Positions 47,687-56,633 of a stretch of DNA of 64,000 bases are shown here, in pieces. A program made the translations under genes and the position numbers. The notes beneath the pieces were generated by a model that had not been told where the DNA came from, searched no databases, and saw only the letters and a program-made list of their open reading frames with translations. The stretch's first letter is position 1, and each line of letters starts with the position of its first letter. The stretch comes from Rhodococcoides fascians NBRC 12155 = LMG 3623 (lineage in GTDB: Bacteria > Actinomycetota > Actinomycetes > Mycobacteriales > Mycobacteriaceae). The DNA lies in NCBI RefSeq assembly GCF_001894785.1, contig NZ_BCWW01000005.1, positions 1-64,000 of the forward strand, in the 5' to 3' direction.

Positions 47687-48055
47687 TCAGGTGCCCAGCA
47701 GGGCCTCGATCGCGCTCGCCGACAGCTCGAATTTCGACAGGAAACCCAGGGCGGAACTGTTGTTCACCAGGTCTGCAAAGTCCTCCTCGTCGTGTGTCGA
47801 CACGAGAATGACGGCAGGCGGAGGCGTCAGATCCTGGGCGTCGATCGCTTCGACCACGTCGAACCCACTGTCGGCACCCAAGTCGATATCGACCAGCACG
47901 AGATCGGGGTGGGTGGACAGCACTGCATCGATCGCCGAGGCGAGTGAGGTCGCCGTGCCGACCACCGACATCCCTGCCGATTCCAACAGTCTGCGTGCAG
48001 CGACACAGAAAGCGTCGCTGTCGTCGACGATCAGGCACTGCAGGCGGGAGGGCAT
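47687..48055 (-). CDS. Receiver-only response regulator
   Basis: A stand-alone receiver of 122 aa: acidic pair in CLIVDDSDAFC, phospho-acceptor Asp in LVLVDIDLGADSG, switch Ser/Thr in VILVSTHD and Lys in FLSKFEL. There is no output domain, so it is either a phosphate sink, a kinase regulator or signals through protein contacts. Start uncertain: ATG 48055 (used) or ATG 48094, the latter within an operator-like palindrome; neither has a clear ribosome site. It lies tail to tail with the LuxR regulator and head to head with the histidine kinase. Confidence 0.82.
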   Translation of the reverse strand: MPSRLQCLIVDDSDAFCVAARRLLESAGMSVVGTATSLASAIDAVLSTHPDLVLVDIDLGADSGFDVVEAIDAQDLTPPPAVILVSTHDEEDFADLVNNSSALGFLSKFELSASAIEALLGT

Positions 48056-48092
48056 CACTCTGTCGAGAGTGTCAGAGACGGCTCGGGTCGGC

Positions 48093-48110
48093 ATTACCGC
48101 TAGCGGTAAT
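48093..48110. promoter_or_regulatory. 18-bp perfect palindrome between receiver and kinase genes
   Basis: ATTACCGCTAGCGGTAAT is a perfect palindrome. It lies in the divergent region 15 bases before the histidine-kinase start and 38 bases before the receiver gene start at 48055. TACC-N-GGTA half-sites are a known pattern for NarL/LuxR-type response regulators, so it is a good candidate for autoregulation by the LuxR response regulator (47011-47679). Confidence 0.65.
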
Positions 48111-48124
48111 TCGAGCAGTCGGAT

Positions 48125-49951
48125 ATGCCGATGACGTCGGACGCCGCCCTCCGCGACCGGCTCGTCACTGTGATACTCCGGCCGAGTGCGCCGCCGGTCG
48201 CCTGCGGAATCGCAGTGGCCGCAGCCGCCATCGCCGTCGAGATACTCGTTGTGCTGACGCTCAAACGGGTGTCACCCGAGAATGCTTTCGGTGCGATATT
48301 CCTGTTCGGAGTGCTGATCGTGTCTGCGGGGTGGGGCTTTCGTCTGTCGATCGCGACATCGGTCGCCAGTGCCGGCGCGTACGCCTACATCCATGTACTC
48401 GAAAGCAGTGAGAGCCTCGTCCCTGCACTGATCGTGTTTCTGGCACTGGCGCTTCTGACCAACGTGCTGGTTGGCCAATCACGGTTGCGCGCAACCGAAT
48501 CCGATCAACGTCGACGAGAAGCAGATATGTTGGCGGCGTTCGCCAAGACCATCTTGCGCTCGGACCACACCCCGACAATGCTCGATGTTGCCAGCACCCG
48601 GCTGGCTGCGGTCCTCGACCTGCCCTTCGCGGTGTTGAAGCAAGGGAATGCCGACGCGTCCGTGGGGCAGGAGAAAATCCTGCTTCGGGACGGGGAGGTC
48701 GTCACCGCGTCGCTGCTGGTTCCCGCCGATCTCGATAGCGTCGATGCCCGCCGTATCCGCCGTGTCGTGCCTTCGTTGGAGGCTCTTCTTGCCGCCGCCC
48801 GCGACCGTCAGGACATGCACCTGCGTACCGTCGCGCTGGCACGCCAGCAAGCGTCACTGCGGAAGGTCGCAACATTGGTGGCGCTGCGGGCCGATCCGGA
48901 TGACGTGTACCTCGCAGTCGCACACGAACTCACCGTCGGGTTGGACAACGAACATGTTTCGGTGATCCGCTACGGCGACGGGTATTACACGATTCTGGCG
49001 ATCCGCGACGACTCCGCCGGTGAGCGCGTGCAAGCCGGTGATCGACTGCCGATCGGTGGGCAGAACGTGGCCACGATCGTCGCCGACACCGGCCGCGCCG
49101 CTGCCGTCGACTTCACCGAAGCGACCGGCGGTATCGCTGAGCGACTGGAGGGCAGGGGTATTCGCTGGGTCGAAGGTGTACCGATCACTGTCGACGGCAG
49201 TACCTGGGGTGCCGTCATCATCGGCACGACAGCTACGCAGTATGCGGCCGGCGGTGAGACCCGAGATCGACTGGCCGACTTCGCCGACCTCGTTGCCACT
49301 GCGGTCTACAACCACGACACACGAGTTCAGCTGACGCGGTCCCGGTCCCGCGTGGTCGCCGCAGCCGACCAAGCCCGCCGAGGTATCGAGCGTGACCTGC
49401 ACGACGGTGCCCAACAGCGAATCGTCTCTCTCGGAATGGAATTGCGCGGCGCCCAAGCCGCTGCCCCGGAGAATCTGACCGAGCTCCGCGCGATGTTGGA
49501 CCGCAGCGTCGAGACGCTGTCGCAGGTGCACACCGACCTCCGCGAACTCAGTCGCGGCATCCATCCCGCAATCCTCTCGCGCGGAGGACTCGCACCGGCA
49601 CTCAAGACGTTGGCCAGACGCAGTCCGATTCCCGTTGCCCTCACCGCCGACATTTCCTCCCGGATGGACGAATCGGTGGAAGTGGCTGCGTACTACGTGG
49701 TCGCCGAGGCGCTGACGAACACGGCCAAATATGCCGAGGCCACCGAAGTCGACATCACCGCGCACCTGACCGAGGACAGCTTGGAACTGACCGTGACCGA
49801 CAACGGCCGCGGAGGTGCCGATCCGAGCACAGGGTCGGGTTTGATCGGATTACAGGATCGGGTGGCCGCAGTCGGCGGCGAACTGACCATCGCCAGCCCA
49901 CCCGGGGGTGGCACGACACTGTCGGTCCACATCGGTCTGTCTACCGGCTAG
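48125..49951 (+). CDS. Membrane histidine kinase with GAF and HisKA_3 domains
   Basis: 608 aa. Four N-terminal hydrophobic segments (about 20-115; DUF4118-like), a short linker with a coiled coil, GAF-like sensor regions (about 140-230 and 255-400), a HisKA_3 dimerisation domain (His in ERDLHDGAQQRIVSLG near 427) and an HATPase_c domain with YYVVAEALTNTAKYAEA (N box), DNGRGG and GSGLIGLQDRV. It autophosphorylates and passes phosphate to a NarL/LuxR-type regulator, here most likely 47011-47679. ATG 48125 or 48131 (six bases later) starts it. It is divergent from the receiver-only gene with an 18-bp palindrome in between. Confidence 0.9.
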   Translation: MPMTSDAALRDRLVTVILRPSAPPVACGIAVAAAAIAVEILVVLTLKRVSPENAFGAIFLFGVLIVSAGWGFRLSIATSVASAGAYAYIHVLESSESLVPALIVFLALALLTNVLVGQSRLRATESDQRRREADMLAAFAKTILRSDHTPTMLDVASTRLAAVLDLPFAVLKQGNADASVGQEKILLRDGEVVTASLLVPADLDSVDARRIRRVVPSLEALLAAARDRQDMHLRTVALARQQASLRKVATLVALRADPDDVYLAVAHELTVGLDNEHVSVIRYGDGYYTILAIRDDSAGERVQAGDRLPIGGQNVATIVADTGRAAAVDFTEATGGIAERLEGRGIRWVEGVPITVDGSTWGAVIIGTTATQYAAGGETRDRLADFADLVATAVYNHDTRVQLTRSRSRVVAAADQARRGIERDLHDGAQQRIVSLGMELRGAQAAAPENLTELRAMLDRSVETLSQVHTDLRELSRGIHPAILSRGGLAPALKTLARRSPIPVALTADISSRMDESVEVAAYYVVAEALTNTAKYAEATEVDITAHLTEDSLELTVTDNGRGGADPSTGSGLIGLQDRVAAVGGELTIASPPGGGTTLSVHIGLSTG

Positions 49952-50068
49952 CAGGTAGCGGCGCCACCGGAATCTCCTCCCCCGCGTTGGATGGCAGCGG
50001 CGACGCTTTCGACCCGGGAACGGACGAATGTTGTCGGTACCCAATCGAACCGAACCAAGGAGCAGGCC

Positions 50069-50890
50069 ATGCCGTACATCACCACCACCGACGGAACCGA
50101 GATCTACTACACCGAGCAGGGCACCGGAAAGCCAGTTCTGCTCAGTCATGGCTGGCCACTGTCCTCGGATGCCTGGCAGCTCGAACTGAAGCTTCTCGCA
50201 GACGCCGGCTACCGCGCCATCGCACATGATCGCCGCGGCCACGGCCGGTCCTCGCAGACTGCCGTCGGCCACGACATGGACACCTACGCCAAGGATCTGG
50301 CCGAACTGGTCGAGGCCCTCGACTTGCAGGAACTCACCCTCATCGGACACTCGACCGGTGGCGGCGAGGTCGTGCGGTACGCCGCGCAGCACGGTGGCAG
50401 CCGCGTCGCTCGGGTGATCACTGCCGGTGCCGTTCCCCCGGTCATGCTGAAGTCCGAGGCCAACCCCGAGGGCACGCCGATCGAAGCACTCGACGACATC
50501 CGCAACGGCGTTCTCTACGATCGATCGCAGTTCTACAAGGACTTGTCCGAGCCGTTCTTCGGTGCCAACCGTGAGGGCTCCGCCATCTCCCAGGGCGCCA
50601 AGGACGACTTCTGGCGACAGGGGATGCTGGTCAATCTGACTGCTGCATACGACTGCGTGAAGGCGTTTTCCGAGACCGACTTCACCGAGGATCTCAAAGC
50701 GCTGACCGTCCCGATCTTCATCGCCCACGGTGACGACGACCAGATCGTGCCGATCGCCGCGGCGGCACTGAAAACCGCAGAACTCGTCCAGCACGGCACC
50801 CTCAAGGTCTACCCCGGTGCACCGCACGGAATCTACGGCGATTACCAGAAGGCCTTGGACGCAGACATTCTCGCCTTCATCGCCCAGTAG
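50069..50890 (+). CDS. Alpha/beta hydrolase (non-heme haloperoxidase-like)
   Basis: 273 aa, the length and motifs of the cofactor-free chloroperoxidase/esterase group: IYYTEQGTGKPVLLSHGWPLSSDAWQ (oxyanion-hole HGWP), nucleophile elbow GHSTGGGE (Ser near 97), the Asp in AHGDDDQIVP and catalytic His in PGAPHGI. Substrate unknown, esterase or peroxidase activity possible. ATG 50069 has AAGGAG six bases upstream. Together with the next three genes (NmrA, MFS, VOC) it forms a probable detoxification operon. Confidence 0.88.
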   Translation: MPYITTTDGTEIYYTEQGTGKPVLLSHGWPLSSDAWQLELKLLADAGYRAIAHDRRGHGRSSQTAVGHDMDTYAKDLAELVEALDLQELTLIGHSTGGGEVVRYAAQHGGSRVARVITAGAVPPVMLKSEANPEGTPIEALDDIRNGVLYDRSQFYKDLSEPFFGANREGSAISQGAKDDFWRQGMLVNLTAAYDCVKAFSETDFTEDLKALTVPIFIAHGDDDQIVPIAAAALKTAELVQHGTLKVYPGAPHGIYGDYQKALDADILAFIAQ

Positions 50891-50930
50891 CAGCCCCGCT
50901 CTCGCCCTCCGGAACAAAGGTGACAACACG

Positions 50931-51764
50931 ATGATCAGACCGTACGCAGTCGTCGGAGCAACCGGAGGGCAGGGCGGCGCGGTGGTGGATGCCCTGCTGG
51001 CGCGGGGGCTACCGGTGCGCGCAGTGGTGCGGCGTCATTCGGCCCGCGCGGATCGGCTACGTGAGCGAGGTGCCGAGATCGTCGTCGCGGACATCACCGA
51101 TCGGGAATCGTCCGCGGCTGCACTGAGAGACAGTGCCGGTGCGTTCGTGATGACGACGCCGTTCGAGGACGGTCCCGCGGCCGAATTGGCTCAGGGCGCA
51201 GCCCTCGTCGATGCGGCGATCGCCGCGGAGGTTCCGCACGTGGTGTTCTCCTCGGTTGCGAGCGCTGACCGCCGCACCGGCATACCGCATTTCGAGACGA
51301 AGGCCGAAACCGAGGCACTGCTGCGTCGAGCTGGGCTGTCGTACACGATCGTCGGCCCCACCTACTTCTACGACAACCTTCTCGGCGGACTGGACGACGT
51401 CATGGCCGGCCGCCTCGATCTGCCCTTGCCGCTCCACACTCCATTACAGCAGCTGTCGCGGCGGGATCTGGGGCGGTTCGTCACCCTCGTGTTGACCGAA
51501 CCCGCGCACTTTCGCGAGATGCGAATCGATCTCGCGTCGGACGATCCGAGCTTGGAGGCCATGGCGAACACTCTCGGCGACGTTCTCGGAACCTCGGTGC
51601 AGCCGTATTCGAGCCGGGCACGGGACATAGGTTCCGAGGACATGAGAGCGATGTTCCAATTCTTGACCGACGTCGGATACGACGCGGACATCGACGGCTT
51701 GCGCACCCGATATCCCGAGGTCGAATGGCAGACATTCGCGCAATGGTCGGCGGGACTGGCGTGA
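50931..51764 (+). CDS. NmrA-family NAD(P)-binding protein
   Basis: 277 aa with a Rossmann GATGGQGGAVVDALL (9-23) and an NmrA/atypical-SDR body (VFSSVASAD, YTIVGPTYFYDN, LGRFVTLVL). The catalytic Tyr/Lys pair of classical SDRs is not obvious, as in redox-sensor NmrA proteins that bind NAD(P) without catalysing, so it may be a sensor or an oxidoreductase. ATG 50931 is preceded by AAAGGTGA. Its stop overlaps the MFS start (GTGA). It lies 40 bases after the alpha/beta hydrolase. Confidence 0.82.
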   Translation: MIRPYAVVGATGGQGGAVVDALLARGLPVRAVVRRHSARADRLRERGAEIVVADITDRESSAAALRDSAGAFVMTTPFEDGPAAELAQGAALVDAAIAAEVPHVVFSSVASADRRTGIPHFETKAETEALLRRAGLSYTIVGPTYFYDNLLGGLDDVMAGRLDLPLPLHTPLQQLSRRDLGRFVTLVLTEPAHFREMRIDLASDDPSLEAMANTLGDVLGTSVQPYSSRARDIGSEDMRAMFQFLTDVGYDADIDGLRTRYPEVEWQTFAQWSAGLA

Positions 51765-53380
51765 GCGCCACCGACACCACGCCGGCAGCACCGTCCGCGT
51801 GGTCACCGCTACGGAATACCGTCTACCGCAGCCTCTTCATCGCACAGCTGGTGTCGAACATCGGCGGCTGGATGCAGACCGTCGGTGCGCAGTGGTTCCT
51901 GGTCGAACGTGAGGCGTCGACCACCATCATCGCCGCCGTGCAGACAGCAAGTCTGTTACCCACCCTGTTGCTGGCCCTGCTGGCAGGCGCGCTCGCCGAC
52001 GCGCTCGATCGCCGCGTTCTGCTCATCGCGGTCGGTGCCGGTTCGATGCTGACCGGAATTATGTTGACCGCACTGGCATGGACCGACACCTTGTCTCCGT
52101 GGGGATTGCTCGCCTGCACATTCGTATTGGGTTGCTGGACATCACTGTCCGCTCCCGCCTGGCAGGCCATTCAGCCCGAGCTGGTGAGCCGTGAAGAAAT
52201 CCCGGCCGCCTCGGCGCTGGGCAGCGTGACCGTCAACGGGGCGCGGGCCGTCGGACCGGCGCTTGCCGGGGTACTGGTGGCGTTGGCCGGGCCGACCTTC
52301 GTGTTCGCCATCAACGCCGCCTCCTTTCTCGCAACGTTGAGCGTGCTGATTGCATGGAAACGCCCGAAACATCCACAAACGGATCGAGAAGGCCTTGCCG
52401 AGTCGATCCTGTCCGGGGTCCGCTACATCCGGTCCGGCCCGATCGTTCGACGAATCATTCTGCGCTCGGCGTTGTTCGCCTTCCCCGCCTCTGCATTGTG
52501 GGCGCTACTGCCATCGGCTTCGTCGTCGGTACTGAAATTGGGCTCGGTGGGATACGGCGTGTTGTTGGGCGTACTCGGGGTCGGAGCCGTGATCGGCGTT
52601 GCCGCCACACCGATGCTCCGAAAACATTGCGGCGCAAACACCTTGCTCGTCGGCTCTGCTGTCGGGTACGGCGTGGGAATGGCAGCGCTCGCGTGGCTTC
52701 CGCTGTGGGCGGTGGTCCCGGCGCTGTTGTTGTCCGGCATTGCCTGGATCACGACGTTGACCGCACTGAATGCGTCTATCCAGCTTTCGCTCGCCACCTG
52801 GGTTCGAGCGCGCGGGATGTCGGTCTACCTTCTGGTCTTCATGGGTTCTCAGGCCATCGGCTCGCTCGTGTGGGGATGGTTGGCGTCGAAGATCGGCATC
52901 GTCGACGCACTCGCGGTCGCGGTAGCCGCCTTGGCATTCGTCGCTGCGAGTGTCGCAGTCCTCCCCCTGCGACCCGAGACCGGCGTGCTCGACCGTGCGG
53001 TGTCCATGGCGTGGCCGACCCCGACCGTGATGTTCGAACCCGATCCGGACGACGGGCCGGTGCGGATCACCGTTACGTACCGAGTGGTCGACGACGCTCT
53101 GGAGCAGTTTCTGACGTCGATGGCTCCGGTCGGGATCGCGCGGAAGCGAACGGGGGCGTACGCCTGGAACCTGTACCGGAGTCTGGACGTCGAGGACACC
53201 GTGGTCGAGCAGTTCACTGTGCCGTCGTGGAGCCAGTACCGACGTCAGCGAGAAGAACGGTGGACCGGCTCCGACCACGACGTGGTGCAGAAAGCGCTGG
53301 CCCACACCGTCGACGGTGCTACGCACACCGAAACCCATGACATCGCACTGTCGGTGCGAGCGAACCCGAACGGACAATGA
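51761..53380 (+). CDS. MFS transporter with a soluble C-terminal domain (transmembrane-secretion-effector type)
   Basis: 539 aa. About twelve helices (residues 20-420) with the MFS_3-like start WSPLRNTVYRSLFIAQLVSNIGGWMQTVGAQWFLV and GALADALDRRVLL, then a ~115-aa soluble tail (425-539, PVRITVTYRVVDDALEQFL...RRQREERWTGSDHDVVQKALAH) resembling a ferredoxin-like monooxygenase-fold domain. The family is sometimes called enterobactin exporter-like; the cargo is unknown. GTG 51761 overlaps the NmrA stop. The stop overlaps the VOC start (ATGA), so these genes form one chain. Confidence 0.83.
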   Translation: MSATDTTPAAPSAWSPLRNTVYRSLFIAQLVSNIGGWMQTVGAQWFLVEREASTTIIAAVQTASLLPTLLLALLAGALADALDRRVLLIAVGAGSMLTGIMLTALAWTDTLSPWGLLACTFVLGCWTSLSAPAWQAIQPELVSREEIPAASALGSVTVNGARAVGPALAGVLVALAGPTFVFAINAASFLATLSVLIAWKRPKHPQTDREGLAESILSGVRYIRSGPIVRRIILRSALFAFPASALWALLPSASSSVLKLGSVGYGVLLGVLGVGAVIGVAATPMLRKHCGANTLLVGSAVGYGVGMAALAWLPLWAVVPALLLSGIAWITTLTALNASIQLSLATWVRARGMSVYLLVFMGSQAIGSLVWGWLASKIGIVDALAVAVAALAFVAASVAVLPLRPETGVLDRAVSMAWPTPTVMFEPDPDDGPVRITVTYRVVDDALEQFLTSMAPVGIARKRTGAYAWNLYRSLDVEDTVVEQFTVPSWSQYRRQREERWTGSDHDVVQKALAHTVDGATHTETHDIALSVRANPNGQ

Positions 53381-53760
53381 TGGACAACGCACTCTCGGGC
53401 GTGGGGAACGTCTTCTACTTCGCAGACGACCTCGCCGCCGCCGTCGACTGGTACCGAACGCTCCTGGGCACCGACCCCGTCGACGTACACGAGCAACTCG
53501 CCGCGTTCGACGTCTCCGGTACGCGACTCACCGTCCACGTCACCGATTCGTACAACCGCCCCGCGGGGACTGCAGGATCGGTCTCGTACTGGAACGTCGA
53601 CGACGTGGACGCAGTGGTCGCCAACTGCGTCGATCGCGGAGGCGTCGTGCATCGAGGGCCGAAATCGGTGTTCACCGGTGAACGTCTGTGCCAGGTTCTC
53701 GATCCGTTCGGCAACCTGATCGGCTTCAGACAGTTCGCCAACGGGAGGAAGCGCGCCTGA
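53377..53760 (+). CDS. VOC-superfamily (glyoxalase/bleomycin-resistance-like) protein
   Basis: 127 aa: GNVFYFADDLAAAVDWYRTLLG at the start, SVSYWNVDDVDAVVANC in the middle and CQVLDPFGNLIGFRQF at the end, the single-repeat-pair VOC layout. Metal or ligand binding is likely (His/Glu positions not assigned); resistance to an exported compound is inference from the operon. ATG 53377 overlaps the MFS stop (ATGA); ATG 53380 is a possible alternative start. Confidence 0.83.
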   Translation: MMDNALSGVGNVFYFADDLAAAVDWYRTLLGTDPVDVHEQLAAFDVSGTRLTVHVTDSYNRPAGTAGSVSYWNVDDVDAVVANCVDRGGVVHRGPKSVFTGERLCQVLDPFGNLIGFRQFANGRKRA

Positions 53761-53807
53761 CGACACAGGCTCGCGCATAGAGCCGGCGAATTGGGTACAC
53801 CCGCTCC

Positions 53808-54626
53808 ATGCCCGAACTACCCGAAGTCGAAAACGCTCGACAGGTCGTCGAAAAAGCCCTCGGACGCGTCATCGTCTCTATCGATGACACCGACTCGTTC
53901 GAGTGCCGTCCACACATGCCGGGCGATATCGCCCACGCCCTGAAGGGCGGCAAGCTCACCGAGGCATGTCGACGTGGCAAGGCGATGTGGTGCGAAACCG
54001 TCACCGCCGACGGGTCCAGCGGTCCGACGCTGGGAATCCATCTCGGAATGGGCGGCCGCGTCATTGTCACCGCTCCTGACGGCGATCGCACGTCGCAGTA
54101 CGGAGGCGGCGATCCGCACGTGGGCGAGCGCGACACCGACAAGCCCGAGTGGACACGCTTTGCCATGACGTTCGAAGACGGGGGTCAGCTCCGGCTCTTC
54201 GACAAGCGCCGGCTCGGCCGAGTGCGCCTCGAACCCGATATCGATGCGTTGGGGCCCGATGCTGCGGAGATCACGCGCGACGACTTCCGGCACCGAATCG
54301 GTTCCAGCGGAGCACCTCTGAAAGCACGTTTGCTGGACCAAGCAGCAATCGCAGGCGTCGGCAATCTGTTGGCCGACGAGGTGCTGTGGCAGAGCGAGCA
54401 ATCTCCGTCCAGACGGGCAAAGACCCTCACCACCGAGGAACTCGACGAGCTCCGCGTTGTTCTGCGTCGCGCCATCAGGTCAGCGATCAAGAAGGGTGGC
54501 GTGCACACCGGTGAGATCATCCCGTTCCGCAAGGCGGACGCGGCGTGCCCACGCTGCGGTGCCCCGATGACTCGCGGAACGGTGGGCGGCCGCACCACGT
54601 GGTGGTGTTCGCGCGAGCAATCCTGA
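53808..54626 (+). CDS. Fpg/Nei-family DNA glycosylase with an incomplete zinc finger
   Basis: 272 aa. N-terminal MPELPE with catalytic Pro2 and Glu3, Lys58 (RRGKAM) equivalent to the conserved Lys, a helix-two-turn-helix (about 150-200, AAIAGVGNLLADEVLW), and a C-terminal zinc finger. Here the finger reads C247-x2-C250 ... W-W-C267-S-R-E-Q-S: Glu270 takes the place of the usual fourth Cys. It may bind zinc through another ligand or lack zinc. It excises oxidised bases and nicks the strand. Downstream SNF2 and SWIM genes suggest a DNA-repair context. ATG 53808 follows the VOC gene by 47 bases. Confidence 0.9.
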   Translation: MPELPEVENARQVVEKALGRVIVSIDDTDSFECRPHMPGDIAHALKGGKLTEACRRGKAMWCETVTADGSSGPTLGIHLGMGGRVIVTAPDGDRTSQYGGGDPHVGERDTDKPEWTRFAMTFEDGGQLRLFDKRRLGRVRLEPDIDALGPDAAEITRDDFRHRIGSSGAPLKARLLDQAAIAGVGNLLADEVLWQSEQSPSRRAKTLTTEELDELRVVLRRAIRSAIKKGGVHTGEIIPFRKADAACPRCGAPMTRGTVGGRTTWWCSREQS

Positions 54627-54739
54627 TCGGTTCCACGCCGCTTCCTGCTGCTCGATAGCGCTGTAGGACAGCAATTTTCGGAATTGTCAAGCACTGTTGA
54701 ATGCGGCGAAATCCCGTCCGGGCACGTACCGTGTGGGCA

Positions 54740-54758
54740 GCTTCGGGTCTACCGAAGC
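54740..54758 (+). other. Leader hairpin upstream of the SNF2 gene
   Basis: GCTTCGG (54740-54746) pairs with CCGAAGC (54752-54758) around a five-base loop, 21 bases before the SNF2-gene start. The stem leaves the GGAGG ribosome site free. A TTGTCA at 54684-54689 may be a -35 box. Confidence 0.4.
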
Positions 54759-54779
54759 GTTCACTCGGCTGGAGGTTGC

Positions 54780-56633
54780 ATGCTTTCGACGACCGATACG
54801 GGCCTCGCTCCGCAGGTCACCTACCTTCCCCGTCGGCACTGTTTCGCTGTCTGGCAACCTGATTCCACAAGGACGGCTACCACAGCGACGACGCCGATCG
54901 ACCTTGCGCTACCCGATACGGGCGGCACCGTGACCGTACGGACCGTCGAAGCACAGCTCGTCGATCCGCGTCGCGTCGAACTCGAAGCGGCACTGGCACC
55001 ATCGGCAGGCCTCCCGGAAAGCGCGTCGGCCCGGGGGTGGCTGGCGGTTCTGGACCACCTGGAACATCGGCCCCACTACGCCGAGATTCCTGCATCGCTG
55101 CTGGAGTCACTCCCCCCGGCCGCGTACGCGGTACCCAACACGGGTGGGTCCAGCGTGTCGACCGCGCACGGTGCCGTCGACGCCCTACGCACCAGCCTGC
55201 ACATGCAGGGCAATCTGGGCGACAGTGCGTCCACCTTCACCCCGCGGCCGTATCAGGTGCACGGTGCGTCCTGGATTCCGACCGTCGGAGAAGCCGGGGG
55301 TGGAGGAATTCTGGCCGACGAGATGGGGTTGGGCAAGACTCTGCAAGCCATCTCGCACATGATTGTGGGAGCCTCGCGGAGTGAAGGCAATTTTCTGGTG
55401 GTGTGCCCGACATCCCTGATCAGCAATTGGCGACGCGAGATCGAGAAGTTCTCTGCCGGCGACCTGACGGTCAATGTCTACCGGGGACCGAACCGCTCGC
55501 TCGGTGGATGTGGAGAGGGCGGCTGCGTGACCGTGACCGGATATCCGACACTGCGCTCCGACACCGACCGCCTGGCCGAGATCAGTTGGAACACGGTCTT
55601 CTTCGACGAAGCGCACGTCATGAAGAACTCGCGCACCCAGGTTTCCCGTGCTGCGCGACGACTGAGCTCGACAACTCGCATCGCACTGACCGGCACCCCG
55701 GTCGAGAACCGTATGGACGAGCTCTGGGCCCTGATCGACCTGACCAACCCGGGTCTGCTCGGGACCAGAGCACGCTTCACTCGGCGATTTTCCGCACCCA
55801 TCGAGAACGCGGGTTCGGCGGCTGCGCTTGCGCACTTGTCCCATTCCATAGCTCCGGTCGTCCTCCGACGGACGAAAGACGAAGTGGCGACCGACCTTCC
55901 ACCCAAACAGCAGATAGACGTTCTGTGCCCGATCACGAACGAGCAAGCGATGCTGTACAACTCGACGGTCGAGGCTGCATTCGACACCGGTTTCGGTTCT
56001 ACACAACGCCGAGGGACTGCGGTGCTCGCTTTGCTGACCTCTCTGAAACTGATCTGCAACCACCCGGGTCTCGTGAACGGCAACATGTCTTCGTCGCCCG
56101 ACCGTTCCGGGAAACTGGACAGGCTCACCGACATCATCGAGGAGCTCGCCGAATCGTCGCAGACCGCATTGGTTTTCACCCAGTACCGCAAGACCGGCGA
56201 GTTTCTCGCCGACCATCTCGCGCGTGTCACTGGAGCCGCCATACCCTTCTTCCACGGCGGACTCGACGTGGACCAGCGCGAGAAAATGGTGGACGAGTTT
56301 CAGGGCGGTAGCTGTCCCGTGATGGTGCTGAGCCTCAAAGCAGCCGGCTATGGGTTGAACCTCACCCGTGCCAGCACCGTCATCCATTACGACCGGTGGT
56401 GGAATCCGGCGGTGGAATCGCAGGCAACCGACCGGGTACATCGAATCGGACAGACCTCACCTGTGACAGTCATGGCGCTCACCACCGAAGGAACATTGGA
56501 GGAGTACATTGCGTCGCTGCACGCCCGGAAGAAAGCAATTGCAGGGTTGACCGAGGGGAACAACGAGACAGCGCTTGCCGCACTGGATGATTCGACACTC
56601 AGACAGACGTTGTCGCTGTCGGTGGCACGGTGA
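54780..56633 (+). CDS. SNF2-family DEAD/DEAH-box ATPase
   Basis: 617 aa. Walker A DEMGLGKT (about 180), DEAH in VFFDEAHVMKN, TGTPVENRMDELWALIDLTNPG, and the C-terminal RecA domain VFTQYRK, FHGGLDVDQREKMVDEFQ, SLKAAGYGLNLTRASTVIHYDRWWNPAVESQATDRVHRIGQ. It translocates on dsDNA and remodels protein-DNA complexes. ATG 54780 follows GGAGG by four bases; the frame is open to 54684. The SWIM gene begins within its stop codon (TGATG). Confidence 0.93.
   Translation: MLSTTDTGLAPQVTYLPRRHCFAVWQPDSTRTATTATTPIDLALPDTGGTVTVRTVEAQLVDPRRVELEAALAPSAGLPESASARGWLAVLDHLEHRPHYAEIPASLLESLPPAAYAVPNTGGSSVSTAHGAVDALRTSLHMQGNLGDSASTFTPRPYQVHGASWIPTVGEAGGGGILADEMGLGKTLQAISHMIVGASRSEGNFLVVCPTSLISNWRREIEKFSAGDLTVNVYRGPNRSLGGCGEGGCVTVTGYPTLRSDTDRLAEISWNTVFFDEAHVMKNSRTQVSRAARRLSSTTRIALTGTPVENRMDELWALIDLTNPGLLGTRARFTRRFSAPIENAGSAAALAHLSHSIAPVVLRRTKDEVATDLPPKQQIDVLCPITNEQAMLYNSTVEAAFDTGFGSTQRRGTAVLALLTSLKLICNHPGLVNGNMSSSPDRSGKLDRLTDIIEELAESSQTALVFTQYRKTGEFLADHLARVTGAAIPFFHGGLDVDQREKMVDEFQGGSCPVMVLSLKAAGYGLNLTRASTVIHYDRWWNPAVESQATDRVHRIGQTSPVTVMALTTEGTLEEYIASLHARKKAIAGLTEGNNETALAALDDSTLRQTLSLSVAR

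Noticed and set aside
48055..48094. Receiver-only start at ATG 48094
   Set aside because: The codon is inside the 18-bp palindrome and no ribosome site precedes it; the family start MPSRLQCLIVDD fits 48055. Not excluded.
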